From Brevibacterium pigmentatum (GTDB lineage: Bacteria; Actinomycetota; Actinomycetes; Actinomycetales; Brevibacteriaceae), in the NCBI RefSeq assembly GCF_011617465.1, contig NZ_CP050153.1, positions 3,844,001 to 3,908,000 on the forward strand: a stretch of 64,000 nt of DNA, given 5' to 3'. How positions within the stretch are numbered: the stretch's first letter is position 1; every line of letters starts with the position of its first letter. The notes below the pieces were generated by a model. The model did not search any database. It worked only from the letters and a program-made list of their open reading frames with translations, and was not told the DNA's origin. Position numbers and translations under genes: made by a program. Of the stretch, positions 52,914 through 62,850 are shown piece by piece.

Positions 52914-54533
52914 GTGTCCAGCTTCTCATCCCTGGCCCGGTCCTCGGCGATCATGACCGCCGGCACCATGACCTCTCGTGTGCTCGGCTTCGTCAAAGCC
53001 TCGATGCTGGCCACCGCGATCGGCGTCACCGCAGTTCAGGCCGATGCCTTCGACATTGCGAACAAGGTGCCGAACACGCTCTACATGCTGCTGGCAGGCG
53101 GCGTGGTCAATGCTGTGCTCGTCCCGCAGATCGTGCGTGCCTCCAAACGAGAGGACGCCGGTACCGACTTCACGAATCGGCTGCTGACGCTGTCTTTCCT
53201 GCTCCTCGCGGGCGTGAGCATCATCGCCACCGCCGCGGCTCCGCTGCTGGTCTGGCTCTACTCGTCGGGGTGGAGCGATGAGCAGATGGCGCTGGCCACC
53301 GCCTTCGCATTCTGGTGTCTGCCGCAGCTGTTCTTCTACGGTCTCTATACGCTGCTCGGCCAAGTGCTCAATGCGAAATCGTCGTTCGGCCCCTATATGT
53401 GGGCACCCGTGCTCAACAACGTCGTCGCGATCGCCGGTCTCGCCGCTTTCATCCTCATCTTCGGCACGAACAACGCCTCACCGCACGATCTCGACACCTG
53501 GAGCCCGGACAAGATCGCCCTCATCGCGGGCACGGCCACCCTCGGCGTCGCGGCACAGGCCCTCATCCTCATCTGGCCGCTCAAGCGGATCGGCTTCAAG
53601 TACAAGCCGACCTTCGGGTTCCGCGGGGTCGGTCTCGGCACGGCCGGAAAGGTCGCGTTCTGGACGTTCTCGGCCATGCTCATCGGTCAGATCGGGTTCC
53701 TTGTCATCTCCCGCGTCGCCTCGGGGGCGTCGATCCCCGGCGACGGAAACGCCTCGAACGCCGCATATACGACCGCCTACCTCGTCTTCATGCTCCCGCA
53801 TTCCCTCATCGCGGTCTCTCTGGCCACGGCTCTGTTCACCTCCCTGGCCAAGGACGCAGCGAACAATGACACCGAGGCCGTCGTCGGCGACTTCTCGATG
53901 GGCGTGCGGATGGTCGGCTTCGTCAACTCCTTCGCCGCCGTGGCCTTCATCGTCCTCGCCACCCCCGTCGCAATGATCATCGCCGGTGAGGGACGGGAGC
54001 AGGCCACGGCCATCGGACTGGTCATCATCACGATGGTCTTCGGGCTCATTCCCTTCAGCGCGAACTACCTCGCGCAGCGAGTCTTCTACGCCTACGAGGA
54101 CGCGAAGACTCCGTTCCTCATCCAGCTGCCGCAGATCATCTTCCAGTCCCTGGCGGTGCTCTCGGCGACGATCTTCCCCAAGTCGGTGACGGTGGCGATC
54201 ATCGGCCTCGTCATGAGCCTCGGGTACCTCACAGCGATGATCATCTCGTTCGCGGTGCTGAAGAAGCGCCTCGGCGCCATCGATCTGCGGGAGATCCTCA
54301 CTTCGCATCTCAAGTTCCTCCTCGCAGCGATCGTCGCCGGAGGGGCGGGGTTCGGCCTGCTCTACTTCTTCCCGGACTTCGCCTTGGCAGGACGGTGGCA
54401 GGCGTTCATCACCACGGCCATCGTCGGCACCGTGATGCTGCTGTTCTTCATCGGAGCTTGTTATTTGCTCAAAGTCAGAGAGTTGCATTCGATTATTGGC
54501 GTGGTAGCTGGAAAACTAAGGAAAACAGCCTGA
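52914..54533 (+). CDS. murJ: lipid II flippase MurJ
   Basis: A 539-residue MATE/MOP-type flippase that moves lipid II across the membrane. The first helix region SAIMTAGTMTSRVLGFVKAS is the MurJ signature, followed by about 14 helices. GTG start at 52914 follows AAAGAGGTAGAGC. The mycobacterial homologue carries a fused pseudokinase; here the protein ends after the transport core and the pseudokinase is a separate gene 22 bp downstream. Confidence 0.95.
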   Translation: MSSFSSLARSSAIMTAGTMTSRVLGFVKASMLATAIGVTAVQADAFDIANKVPNTLYMLLAGGVVNAVLVPQIVRASKREDAGTDFTNRLLTLSFLLLAGVSIIATAAAPLLVWLYSSGWSDEQMALATAFAFWCLPQLFFYGLYTLLGQVLNAKSSFGPYMWAPVLNNVVAIAGLAAFILIFGTNNASPHDLDTWSPDKIALIAGTATLGVAAQALILIWPLKRIGFKYKPTFGFRGVGLGTAGKVAFWTFSAMLIGQIGFLVISRVASGASIPGDGNASNAAYTTAYLVFMLPHSLIAVSLATALFTSLAKDAANNDTEAVVGDFSMGVRMVGFVNSFAAVAFIVLATPVAMIIAGEGREQATAIGLVIITMVFGLIPFSANYLAQRVFYAYEDAKTPFLIQLPQIIFQSLAVLSATIFPKSVTVAIIGLVMSLGYLTAMIISFAVLKKRLGAIDLREILTSHLKFLLAAIVAGGAGFGLLYFFPDFALAGRWQAFITTAIVGTVMLLFFIGACYLLKVRELHSIIGVVAGKLRKTA

Positions 54534-54555
54534 GCCCTTTGAATCCCCACCGGAG

Positions 54556-57189
54556 GTGGTCGCCCTGATCGATATCGAACCCGGCATGGTGGTGGCCGGC
54601 CGTTATGTCGTATCGACCGTCGACCGCCGGTGGCTTCCCGAGAAACCCGAAGTCGGTGCCGTCTGCACCGGACTCGATGCCATCCTCGATGAACCCGTGC
54701 TCATCCTCGTCGCTGATGCCGATGGTTCCAACGATGTTCTCGAGGCCGCCCGTCGCGTATCGATTCTCGGCGACCCGCGCATCGCCCCGACGCTCGACGT
54801 CGGACATTCCAACGGGCTGGACTACATCGTCATCAAACGCATCGCGGTGACGCCGTTCAACCAGATCCTGCCGCGTTCGCCGCTGCCCGTCGATGCCGCG
54901 TGCGCACTCATCGGCGAGGTCGGCTCGGCGCTCGTCACCTCGGCCAGGCGGGGACTGTTCCACATGTTCCTGCGGCCGAGCGTTGTCGGTCTGACCTCGA
55001 AGGGTGCGGTGATCATCGCAGGCATCGGCATCGATGCGGCGCTGGCGCTGGACACCGGGCTCGTCGAGCAGAAGGACTACACGCCCACGAAGGCGTCACG
55101 GCGAGACGCTCTGGCTCTCGTCCAGCTCTTCTATACGGCTCTGACCGGGTTCTGGCCCGGCGAGGAGTCGTTCGACGGCATTCCTCCTGCGGAGAAGGAG
55201 AATGCCCGGATCGCCCGGGCCCAGGCTCTCAACCCCGAGGTCCCGGACAAGCTCGATGATTTCGTCAGCGGAATCATCACGGGCTCGGATCCCGGCCCGG
55301 GTTCGGTCGCCGAGGTGCTCGGCTACATCGACGACTGGGATCCCGAGCTGTTGCGCTATGTCAATCGAGCTCCGGTGGCGGAGAACGAGAACCTCTTCGA
55401 TCAGTCGCCGCGCAGCTTCGACGAAGCCACCAGCCTGCCCGCACCTCGTTCGAAGACCATCGGGCCCGGTCCTGAGGGCGCGGCCAGCGCCAGCGAAGAT
55501 CAGGTGCAGGCTGCCCTCGTGCGGATCGGCATCACCCGTCCGGGAACGCGGGGACTGGCTGCCGGAGTGGTCGGACACACCACCGGCCGGTACGCCGACC
55601 GGATGCAGATGCGCGAAGCTTCGAGCTTCCCGATCGCCAAGGAACAGCTCGACAGTGCCGCCCAGGACTGGGAGGAATGGCAGCCGGAGCAGACGTATTC
55701 GGAGTATTCGGAGTACGCAGAGCACGAATACGACGAGAACCTCACGAGCCCGATCATGAGCCGGGAAGACGATTCGGATCCCGATACTCAGGCACTCGAG
55801 ATCGTGCCAGAGAACGATGACGAGGGTGATGAGAACGATACCCGGGTGATCATGGACGACGAGGATGAGGACGACGGGTCCTGGTTCCTCGGCGGTATGT
55901 TCGAAACCAACGAGCAGCAGCGGGAACATCAGCGACGCGAGTATGAACGCGAACGTCGGATCGCGAAGGCCAAGGAGGACGAGGCGCGCAGGCGTCTCGC
56001 CGCTTTCGAGGCGAGTTCGACCGCCCGTCAGCAGGAAGCCAATGCTGCCGCCCCGCCGAAGGAGATGCGTCGGCTGTCACCGGACTCCGTTGACGATCGC
56101 AGTGCTGCCGATGATCAGAACTCCGTAAATGAGCCCAGCACCGAGGCGGCCACGGGCTCCTCATCCATCCGTCCAGCCGAGCGCAAGGCCGGCAAACCGC
56201 GCCAGCAGCACAGCGATTCCACCGACGCAGCACAGGCTGCGTCTGCGAAGCACCGGAACAAGGCCGCCGGGGCAGCTGGTGCTGCCGTGGCCGGAGCCGC
56301 GGCGGCGGGAGCTGCAGCGGGCGCCGGCGTCGGGGCGAAAGCCCATGCCGACAAGTCCAGCGGTTCCACGTCCGGTACCTCCGAATCCGGTGCATCCAAG
56401 CCCGCGGGCTCGGCCGGTGGTGCAGGCAGCGGAGCGACGAAGACCGCCGCTGGGACGGGTGCGAATACCGCAACGGTTGGCGCCGCAGCCGCGGCCGGCA
56501 GCGGCGGCGCGGGCTCTGGCAGCAGCGCTGCCTCCGGCGGTTCCGGCAGCGGATCGGGAGGATCAGGTCCCGAGGAGCGTGACCCCGCGGCCACTCGGAA
56601 GCCCTTCCTGTGGCTGGTTCTCGGTCTCGCGGTCGTTGCGGCAATCGTGCTCGGCATCGTCATCATCGGATTCAACTCGGGAGAAGAGGAGCCCACCCCG
56701 GTCTCCGAAACCTCTGCGCCGAGCGAGCAGCCGACGAAGAAGGAAGAGAAGAAGACTCCGAAAGCCGATCCGCCGAAGATCGAAAACGTCGAATCTCTCG
56801 ACCCCGAGGGCGATGGATCGGAACACGACAGTGAAGTCGAGAACGTCATTCCCAAGACCGAAGGGTCCTGGAACACCGACAGGTACAACTCAGCGAGCTT
56901 CGGCAATCTCAAATCAGGTGTCGGTCTGCTCTTCGAGTTCGAGGACGAGACCACCATCAGCAGGGTCAAGGTGGCGTCGGGGAACTCCGGAGGCAAGTTC
57001 GAGATCCGCGACGGAGACGACCCAGAGGACGCGAAGGTCATCGGCGAAGGCGTCTTCGATGCCGAAGGCGCTGTCACCGTGGAATTCGATGAGGAGGTCG
57101 AGACCGACAAGCTCATCCTCTGGATCACCGACCTGCCGCAGACCGACGGCGGCTTCAAGGCCACCATCAGCTCCGTCAAGTTCTCATGA
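54556..57189 (+). CDS. MurJ-associated pseudokinase with extracellular C-terminal domain
   Basis: A single-pass membrane protein of about 877 residues. Residues about 10-290 look like a protein kinase fold without catalytic residues: the HRD site is replaced (HMFLRPSVV) and no DFG is seen (IIAGIGIDAAL). A long acidic and then Ala/Gly/Ser-rich linker follows, a TM helix (FLWLVLGLAVVAAIVLGIVI) and an extracellular beta domain (VGLLFEFEDETTISRVKV; ILWITDLPQTDGGFKATI). In mycobacteria the same kinase-like region is fused to MurJ and binds FhaA. The GTG at 54556 is the start in use, although GGAGG lies just inside it and a CTG at 54565 is the alternative. Confidence 0.83.
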   Translation: MVALIDIEPGMVVAGRYVVSTVDRRWLPEKPEVGAVCTGLDAILDEPVLILVADADGSNDVLEAARRVSILGDPRIAPTLDVGHSNGLDYIVIKRIAVTPFNQILPRSPLPVDAACALIGEVGSALVTSARRGLFHMFLRPSVVGLTSKGAVIIAGIGIDAALALDTGLVEQKDYTPTKASRRDALALVQLFYTALTGFWPGEESFDGIPPAEKENARIARAQALNPEVPDKLDDFVSGIITGSDPGPGSVAEVLGYIDDWDPELLRYVNRAPVAENENLFDQSPRSFDEATSLPAPRSKTIGPGPEGAASASEDQVQAALVRIGITRPGTRGLAAGVVGHTTGRYADRMQMREASSFPIAKEQLDSAAQDWEEWQPEQTYSEYSEYAEHEYDENLTSPIMSREDDSDPDTQALEIVPENDDEGDENDTRVIMDDEDEDDGSWFLGGMFETNEQQREHQRREYERERRIAKAKEDEARRRLAAFEASSTARQQEANAAAPPKEMRRLSPDSVDDRSAADDQNSVNEPSTEAATGSSSIRPAERKAGKPRQQHSDSTDAAQAASAKHRNKAAGAAGAAVAGAAAAGAAAGAGVGAKAHADKSSGSTSGTSESGASKPAGSAGGAGSGATKTAAGTGANTATVGAAAAAGSGGAGSGSSAASGGSGSGSGGSGPEERDPAATRKPFLWLVLGLAVVAAIVLGIVIIGFNSGEEEPTPVSETSAPSEQPTKKEEKKTPKADPPKIENVESLDPEGDGSEHDSEVENVIPKTEGSWNTDRYNSASFGNLKSGVGLLFEFEDETTISRVKVASGNSGGKFEIRDGDDPEDAKVIGEGVFDAEGAVTVEFDEEVETDKLILWITDLPQTDGGFKATISSVKFS

Positions 57190-57324
57190 ACCAACGGATG
57201 GATCTCGCCCCTGTTGCAGGTGCGGAATAGTCCCCGGCACCGTACCGTTATAGATACGAACGTCATTCGGCGCGGCGCTCAACGGCCCGCCGAGCAGAGC
57301 AGAGAGAAGCAGGGACCTTTTCAC

Positions 57325-58311
57325 ATGACTGATACTCAACTGGTGATCATAGGATCGGGGCCGGCCGGTTACACCGCAGCCGTCTACGCAGCCCGCGCGA
57401 ACCTCTCACCGGTCGTCATCGCCGGATCGGTGACCGCAGGCGGCGAACTGATGAACACCACCGATGTCGAGAACTTTCCCGGATTCCCCGCCGGTGTGCA
57501 GGGTCCGGAACTCATGGAGAGCATGCGTGAGCAGGCCGAGAAGTTCGGAGCCGAAGTCATCTACGACGACGTCGAGACCCTCAAGCTCAACCCGGGTGCT
57601 CACGAGATCGAGACAGCTCTGGGTGCGCGCTACACCGCAAAGGCGGTGATCCTTGCAACCGGTTCGGCATATCGCGAGCTCGGCCTCCCGAACGAAAAGA
57701 AGCTCTCCGGTCACGGAGTCAGCTGGTGCGCTACCTGTGACGGCTTCTTCTTCCGCGACCAGCACATCGCTGTCATCGGCGGTGGCGACTCAGCTCTCGA
57801 GGAGGCGACCTTCCTCACCCGTTTCGCATCCAAGGTCACTCTCGTTCACCGCCGGCAGGAGCTGCGTGCTTCGCAGGCCATGCAGGATCGTGCGAACGCC
57901 GATGAGAAGCTCGAGTTCCTTCTCGACTCCGAAGTCGCCGAAGTCCATGGTGAGGACTCGCTCACCGGTCTGACCATCAGGAACACCGTCACAGGGGAGA
58001 CCTCTGAGCTTCCCGTGACCGGCATGTTCGTCGCCATCGGATCCGACCCGCGTACCAGCCTGTTCGCCGATCAGCTCGAGATGCGCGCCGACGGATATCT
58101 CAGCGTCGACGGCCGCACCTCGAAGACGTCCGTCGAAGGCGTCTTCGCTGCCGGCGACGTCATCGACTCCGTCTACCGTCAGGCGATCACTGCCGCGGGA
58201 TCGGGATGTTCGGCAGCGCTCGACGCCGAACATTACCTCGGTGATCTCGAGGCGGCCTCCAAGCCGGCTGTGGCCGAAGCAGCTGCAGCCGAAGCTCCTG
58301 TCGCTTCCTGA
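57325..58311 (+). CDS. trxB: thioredoxin-disulfide reductase
   Basis: A 328-residue flavoprotein reducing thioredoxin with NADPH. Start at ATG 57325 (MTDTQLVIIGSGPAGYTAA). FAD-binding GSGPAGYT (residues 10-17), redox site SWCATCDGFFF, NADPH motif GGGDSALEEATFL and the closing FAD block FAAGDVIDSVYRQAITA are complete. An upstream in-frame ATG at 57214 would add 37 residues with no similarity and is rejected. It precedes trxA by 122 bp in the usual trxB-trxA order. Confidence 0.96.
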   Translation: MTDTQLVIIGSGPAGYTAAVYAARANLSPVVIAGSVTAGGELMNTTDVENFPGFPAGVQGPELMESMREQAEKFGAEVIYDDVETLKLNPGAHEIETALGARYTAKAVILATGSAYRELGLPNEKKLSGHGVSWCATCDGFFFRDQHIAVIGGGDSALEEATFLTRFASKVTLVHRRQELRASQAMQDRANADEKLEFLLDSEVAEVHGEDSLTGLTIRNTVTGETSELPVTGMFVAIGSDPRTSLFADQLEMRADGYLSVDGRTSKTSVEGVFAAGDVIDSVYRQAITAAGSGCSAALDAEHYLGDLEAASKPAVAEAAAAEAPVAS

Positions 58312-58433
58312 CCCCGAAGCGTCCGCTCGCACCTCTGCCTACCGAACAGATCAGCCCGAGCGGATCCGCAGGGGAATGAAAGCCCCAGTCCCACTGTTCT
58401 GCTAGAGACATTGGTTGTGAAGGAAGGTTACTC

Positions 58434-58751
58434 ATGTCGACAGAAGTCACTGACGCAACGTTCGAAGAGAACGTACTGAAGTCCGACAAGCCCGTGCTCG
58501 TCGATTTCTGGGCTCCTTGGTGCGGCCCCTGCCGTATGGTCAGCCCGATCGTTGACCAGATCGCTGAAGAGCACGGAGACAAGCTCAACGTGGTCAAGGT
58601 CAACACCGACGAGAACCTTGAGACCGCGAGCACCTACGGAATCACGTCGATTCCGGCGCTCTACGTGTTCAAGGACGGCGAGGTCGCCAAGACGATCATC
58701 GGCGCACGTCCGAAGCCGGCCCTTGAGGATGAGCTCTCCGACTTCATCTGA
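58434..58751 (+). CDS. trxA: thioredoxin TrxA
   Basis: A 105-residue classical thioredoxin with active site DFWAPWCGPCRM and the cis-Pro loop SIPALYVF. GAAGGTTACTC precedes the ATG. It is encoded just after trxB and before cwlM, the conserved actinobacterial order near parB. A 15-bp hairpin follows the stop, so trxA likely ends its transcript. Confidence 0.97.
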   Translation: MSTEVTDATFEENVLKSDKPVLVDFWAPWCGPCRMVSPIVDQIAEEHGDKLNVVKVNTDENLETASTYGITSIPALYVFKDGEVAKTIIGARPKPALEDELSDFI

Positions 58752-58758
58752 TCGAGTT

Positions 58759-58794
58759 CTAAGGCGCCTGTTGTAATATCAACAGGCGCCTTAG
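58759..58794 (+). terminator. hairpin after trxA
   Basis: CTAAGGCGCCTGTTG (58759-58773) pairs perfectly with 58780-58794 around TAATAT, eight bases past the trxA stop; the following GCATTT is weakly T-rich. Confidence 0.85.
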
Positions 58795-58855
58795 GCATTT
58801 CCGGGCGCCGCCCGACACTGACCCAAGAACCGCATCATCGAAGATTGGCAACGCA

Positions 58856-59992
58856 TTGACGAACACGAACTTACCGCGCTACACGCGTGGCGACATTTCC
58901 GAGATGCTGCCTAATATCAAAACACAGATGGCCCGGTTGGGACTCCATGTCGGAGATGCCGAGACCGCGGATTTCGATCGAGCCTTTGAACTCGGAGTCA
59001 GGCAGTTCCAGCAGGACCGCGGGATCCTCTGCGACGGTGTACTGGGCCCTGAGACGTTTTCAGAGCTCGAGCAGGCTCGATATCAGCTCGGCGACCGAGT
59101 CCTCCGATTTGACCCCGTCAGGGTCCTTACGGGCGATGATGTCGTCAACCTCCAGACCAAGCTCGCGGGGCTGGGCTTCTATCCGGGCCGAATCGACGCA
59201 GAATACGCCGCCCTCACCGAGACGGCGGTCAAAGAGCTGCAGATGAGCCTCGGCACCAAAGTCGATGGCGTGACCGGTCCGCAGACTCTGCGCGGACTCG
59301 ACGCGATCGACCGTAATCAGGACACCGGCAACCTCTTTGCTCTTCAGGAGCGCGCACGCGTAGCGGCTTCGGGAACTTCGCTCGTGGGCCGAACCTTCGT
59401 CATCGAGGCGGCAACTACAGTTGTAGATTTCCAGAATCTGCCGATGACCGATGAGCAGGCGGCTCTCGAGCGTCAGATCACTTCAGATATAGCAAGTCGA
59501 CTTGTCGGTCGACTGGAAGCGATCGGAGCCGGGGCGCTCCTTCTGGAAGGGGATGCCGTCGAGGTCAATCGAGCAGACACGCTTGGGGCATCGGCGGTTG
59601 TTACCGTGACTGCGGATGTCAGCAAGTCCAAGGATGCCAATGGCATTGCCACCTTCTACTTCGGACACGAACGACAGTCGGATATGAATTCGCCGACGGG
59701 GCAGAAGCTCGCGGAGCTCATTCAAGGCGAGGTTGTCGCACGTACTGGAATGCTGGACTGCCGGACACACGCTCGCACCTGGTCCTCGCTCAAGAGACTG
59801 CGAACTCCCAAGGTTCATGTCGTCAGCGGTTACCTTACGAATCAAGACGACCTCGAGAACCTGCAGGATCCACACGTCCGCGATGCGATCGCGGATGGAA
59901 TCGCAGCAGCCCTCCAGCGCCTCTACATCCTCGAGGACAAGGACCCACAGACCGGAACCCTCAGTCTCGACGCAATCAAGGCTCTGAACTAG
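58856..59992 (+). CDS. cwlM: CwlM-like amidase-fold cell-wall regulator (apparently inactive)
   Basis: A 378-residue protein, TTG start at 58856. Residues about 10-70 and 85-145 are two peptidoglycan-binding-type repeats (VRQFQQDRGILCDGVLGPET; AVKELQMSLGTKVDGVTGPQ). The rest is an amidase_3-type fold, but the zinc ligands usually in DPGHGG and SIHAN are replaced (the region TFVIEAATTVVDF and VTVTADVSKSKD hold neither His), so N-acetylmuramoyl-alanine amidase activity is unlikely. In mycobacteria CwlM is a regulator of peptidoglycan precursor synthesis, not mainly a hydrolase. It is the last gene before the parS region and converges on parB. Confidence 0.85.
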   Translation: MTNTNLPRYTRGDISEMLPNIKTQMARLGLHVGDAETADFDRAFELGVRQFQQDRGILCDGVLGPETFSELEQARYQLGDRVLRFDPVRVLTGDDVVNLQTKLAGLGFYPGRIDAEYAALTETAVKELQMSLGTKVDGVTGPQTLRGLDAIDRNQDTGNLFALQERARVAASGTSLVGRTFVIEAATTVVDFQNLPMTDEQAALERQITSDIASRLVGRLEAIGAGALLLEGDAVEVNRADTLGASAVVTVTADVSKSKDANGIATFYFGHERQSDMNSPTGQKLAELIQGEVVARTGMLDCRTHARTWSSLKRLRTPKVHVVSGYLTNQDDLENLQDPHVRDAIADGIAAALQRLYILEDKDPQTGTLSLDAIKALN

Positions 59993-60405
59993 TCCCCATA
60001 CGATCAGAACTCAGTCTTCAGTGCCGTGCTCCCTACAAGGAGGGCGGCGCTTCGCATTCCTTATATCTGTCCCAACGCGGTCAGACACTCTCCGTACCCC
60101 TCAACGCATGACTGTTCTCTGAGAGAATAGCTTCACGAGCTGTCGCGCCGGGGCAATCACCCTCAGCGACCAGGGACGCCCAGTATGAGTGAGACCGCGG
60201 GGCGAGAGGTCAAGCACGCTAACGAACCGACTACACACGAGCCCCGGTTCCGCTTGCGCGCCTAGCGACTTCATCAGCAGCTCACCAGATTGTCACTATG
60301 GCCCACTGACTGTTTCGGTCAAAGAATTGTCCTGGACGACTTGGAACGATTACGCGAGGACTTCTCCCGCCGACTGCAGACGGCCCTCCAGACGGCGCTA
60401 CAGTC

Positions 60406-60419
60406 GTTTCACGTGAAAC
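60406..60419. promoter_or_regulatory. parS site 1 (perfect)
   Basis: GTTTCACGTGAAAC, the full 14-base palindromic core bound by ParB. Confidence 0.95.
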
Positions 60420-60634
60420 AGCGGAGAAACCTGGGCCGAGGCGGCCTATCTCAATCAGTCATCACTCTTCAAGCCGCGTTCGGCTAAATCGCAAGAATCA
60501 CGAGATCGCATTCTATCGTTTGACCAGATTTCGAATTGCAGCCCACGACTCGATGAACTAGGTGGAGTCAGATAGAAACGCCGTGTACGAGCTAAACCAC
60601 TGAACCATCGAACCAACACCTAGTGATTATCTCT

Positions 60635-60648
60635 GTTTCACGTGAAAC
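60635..60648. promoter_or_regulatory. parS site 2 (perfect)
   Basis: GTTTCACGTGAAAC with T before it, matching the classical 16-mer on the left side. Confidence 0.95.
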
Positions 60649-60950
60649 CTAGGAGTCTAAGACCGCATAGTACATTTCATAAACTGCCCATCAAGGCCCC
60701 ATACAAGACTGAGCACGCATACGGTCTACCTAGATGAATCACAATCGCAACAATCGAACTGTACGCAGAAATGCCAACCAACTCCATTTCTGAAGACGAA
60801 CTCGGAGAATTGGCAACACTAACAATGGTGCTTTCAAACTCAGAGGAACTGCTGCTACGTTATCAAGCCGACCCCACTGAGAGGCCTTACAGTCACGCTT
60901 TGACCGGAAATAGTGACGATAGTGGGTAGTTAAAGACAGCACCCACGTAT

Positions 60951-60964
60951 GTTTCACGTGGAAC
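60951..60964. promoter_or_regulatory. parS site 3 (variant)
   Basis: GTTTCACGTGGAAC; read on the other strand this is GTTCCACGTGAAAC, a variant allowed by the degenerate consensus GTTNCACGTGAAAC. Confidence 0.88.
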
Positions 60965-61148
60965 GGATAGAGTTTCAGCTGCCACCGGTGAATCTATCAA
61001 GCTAGGGACACGCTGACAGGTGCGTGTAGGCCACTTCATCTCAACACCTTGCCAACCAATCTTCATCCTCGACCAACTCCCCAGGAGCTACTCGAGAGGC
61101 GTACTACTAGCGCGGCGAAAATCGTACACCGTATTCTCGCACAATCAT

Positions 61149-61162
61149 GTTCCACGTGAAAC
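61149..61162. promoter_or_regulatory. parS site 4 (variant)
   Basis: GTTCCACGTGAAAC, one base different from the perfect core. Confidence 0.88.
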
Positions 61163-61437
61163 GAGTCCATCTCGACGCAGAACAGCCATTGAATACCACT
61201 ACATCGGCGGGGATTCCTTGTGCCCTTCGCTTCCCCTGCTCCATCAGGAATCAGATCTCTGCACATCCGACTCGTAGGTCTGCCGGCACTCGCTACTAAA
61301 CAACCGAACCGAACTTATCAAGTACAACGCCTCCAATAGAGATTGCTCCGGCTCTAACCCGGCAACGACCGAACGCTGCATAGGACGTCACGATTCTCTT
61401 CAGTAAGAGGCGATTTGCGCTCCCACCCTGATAGTTC

Positions 61438-61451
61438 GTTTCACGTGAAAC
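61438..61451. promoter_or_regulatory. parS site 5 (perfect)
   Basis: GTTTCACGTGAAAC. Confidence 0.95.
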
Positions 61452-61708
61452 GATTCTAATCATCGATACATAACCCACACCGATAGAACGGAACCGGTTG
61501 AACCAAGCAGAAGAATGATTGTGACCTTGGTAAATGCCTGACTATTAGGTGGTGGAGAAGGCGGAGAGCTATGTGGGTTAGGAAGATTTAGGCCGAAATA
61601 CTCCATTAGCCGTCTCGAGTCTGTCGTTCACATTGCAAGTATTTGTCCAACCAGTTGTCGAAATCTGAGGTCTGTTCCTCGGTGCGCCAACTGGTCACCA
61701 TCGCCTAC

Positions 61709-61722
61709 GTTTCATGTGAAAC
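61709..61722. promoter_or_regulatory. parS site 6 (variant in the core)
   Basis: GTTTCATGTGAAAC; the central CACGTG is changed to CATGTG, the only site with a changed core. Confidence 0.75.
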
Positions 61723-61743
61723 AAACGACACCATTCGATTCTT

Positions 61744-61791
61744 CCTGCCTCAACTCAGCAGAGGAGGCCTGCCTCAACTCAGCAGAGGAGG
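61744..61791. repeat. 24-bp perfect tandem duplication in the parS region
   Basis: Two adjacent identical copies, 61744-61767 and 61768-61791, beginning CCTGCCTCAACTCAGC. No gene is involved. Confidence 0.9.
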
Positions 61792-62085
61792 TGGGAAGGA
61801 CGGTAGGAGCTCGCCGCCTCTGAGGCGCTCCGCGCAGAAAGAATAGTCCTCAGCCGATCGAGCAATGACTAGCACTAGAGCACAGGGATATATCAACAGA
61901 ATCGCGTTCGCGGCGTTACCGTCCCTTCGACTGACTCGGACTACTCAGTGAATCCGCTCAGGCATTCCACTAATCGCACTAACAGAAACTCTCGAGCTCA
62001 TACCCCATGAACAGGCTCATATCCCAGATAGTCGTCAGGATAGCGAAGGTGTTCGAGGCATATCCTGATCTGCGGACACGCTCGA

Positions 62086-62099
62086 GTTTCACGTGAAAC
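62086..62099. promoter_or_regulatory. parS site 7 (perfect)
   Basis: GTTTCACGTGAAAC. Confidence 0.95.
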
Positions 62100-62201
62100 G
62101 AACACTTGAGTGGAAGGTGGGACCAATACGAGCATAAGCAACAGCACAGCTCCGTCAGTGTCACAATCCATTGGAACTCTCGAGTACGTGAGAGCGGACC
62201 C

Positions 62202-62215
62202 GTTCCACGTGAAAC
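62202..62215. promoter_or_regulatory. parS site 8 (variant)
   Basis: GTTCCACGTGAAAC, 116 bases after site 7. Confidence 0.88.
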
Positions 62216-62297
62216 ATGATGACCAACGACAGAATCAATGAGGTGGCACCTCGCTATTGCAGTTCACAACCGGACAACTTGCCCCGGTCGACCACCG

Positions 62298-62311
62298 GTT
62301 TCACGTGAAAC
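62298..62311. promoter_or_regulatory. parS site 9 (perfect)
   Basis: GTTTCACGTGAAAC, 96 bases after site 8, the closest pair in the array. Confidence 0.95.
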
Positions 62312-62672
62312 CACGCTGCAGTAGAATCAGCAGATCCAGTTAACCATGGATCCCTTCAAAATGTATCTAACGGGTACCCCTGGTACGCCACCGTGGCGCT
62401 ATGAATGCTTGACTAGCGGATGACTCCATAGGTTGAGCCCGAACGGTTACGCTTTTCAACGTCTCGAACCTCGGAAGTACGGCACTCTGGCACCTACACA
62501 CACTAATCCACTCCACCAGTCAGTCCGCGTCGATCCGTATCCTGGCACTCTGTTCAGATACCCGGAGTCGTCCTGACACTTCGAACCGGCGCGACCACAG
62601 ACTCGTATCCTGAAGTGACGTACGCCAACAGTGAGTACCCTATAGGCAGTGCAGTATGTATATCGAGACAAT

Positions 62673-62686
62673 GTTCCACGTGAAAC
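62673..62686. promoter_or_regulatory. parS site 10 (variant)
   Basis: GTTCCACGTGAAAC. Confidence 0.88.
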
Positions 62687-62820
62687 GATGGTCTGCGGGG
62701 CCAATCTATCAAGCGGCGCGACTTACACGGCCTACGCAGCCCGATTCCCTGGAAACTTCCAGTACCGTGCGGCTGCTGAGACAAGGGGAAGCGGGATCTA
62801 GAAGTTCACTAGACTGAAAT

Positions 62821-62850
62821 CGACCCCGGCGATGTTCACCGCGGGGGTCG
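62821..62850 (-). terminator. stem-loop after parB
   Basis: Imperfect hairpin with arms CGACCCC (62821-62827) and GGGGTCG (62844-62850), extended by partial pairing, 21 bases past the parB stop; no strong T-tract. Confidence 0.55.

Noticed and set aside
60189..60416. 75-codon frame in the parS region
   Set aside because: Random composition and no start signal; it ends over the first parS site.
61643..61846. 67-codon frame with a repeated LPQLSRGG unit in the parS region
   Set aside because: The repeat comes from the 24-bp DNA duplication; there is no ribosome site or family similarity.
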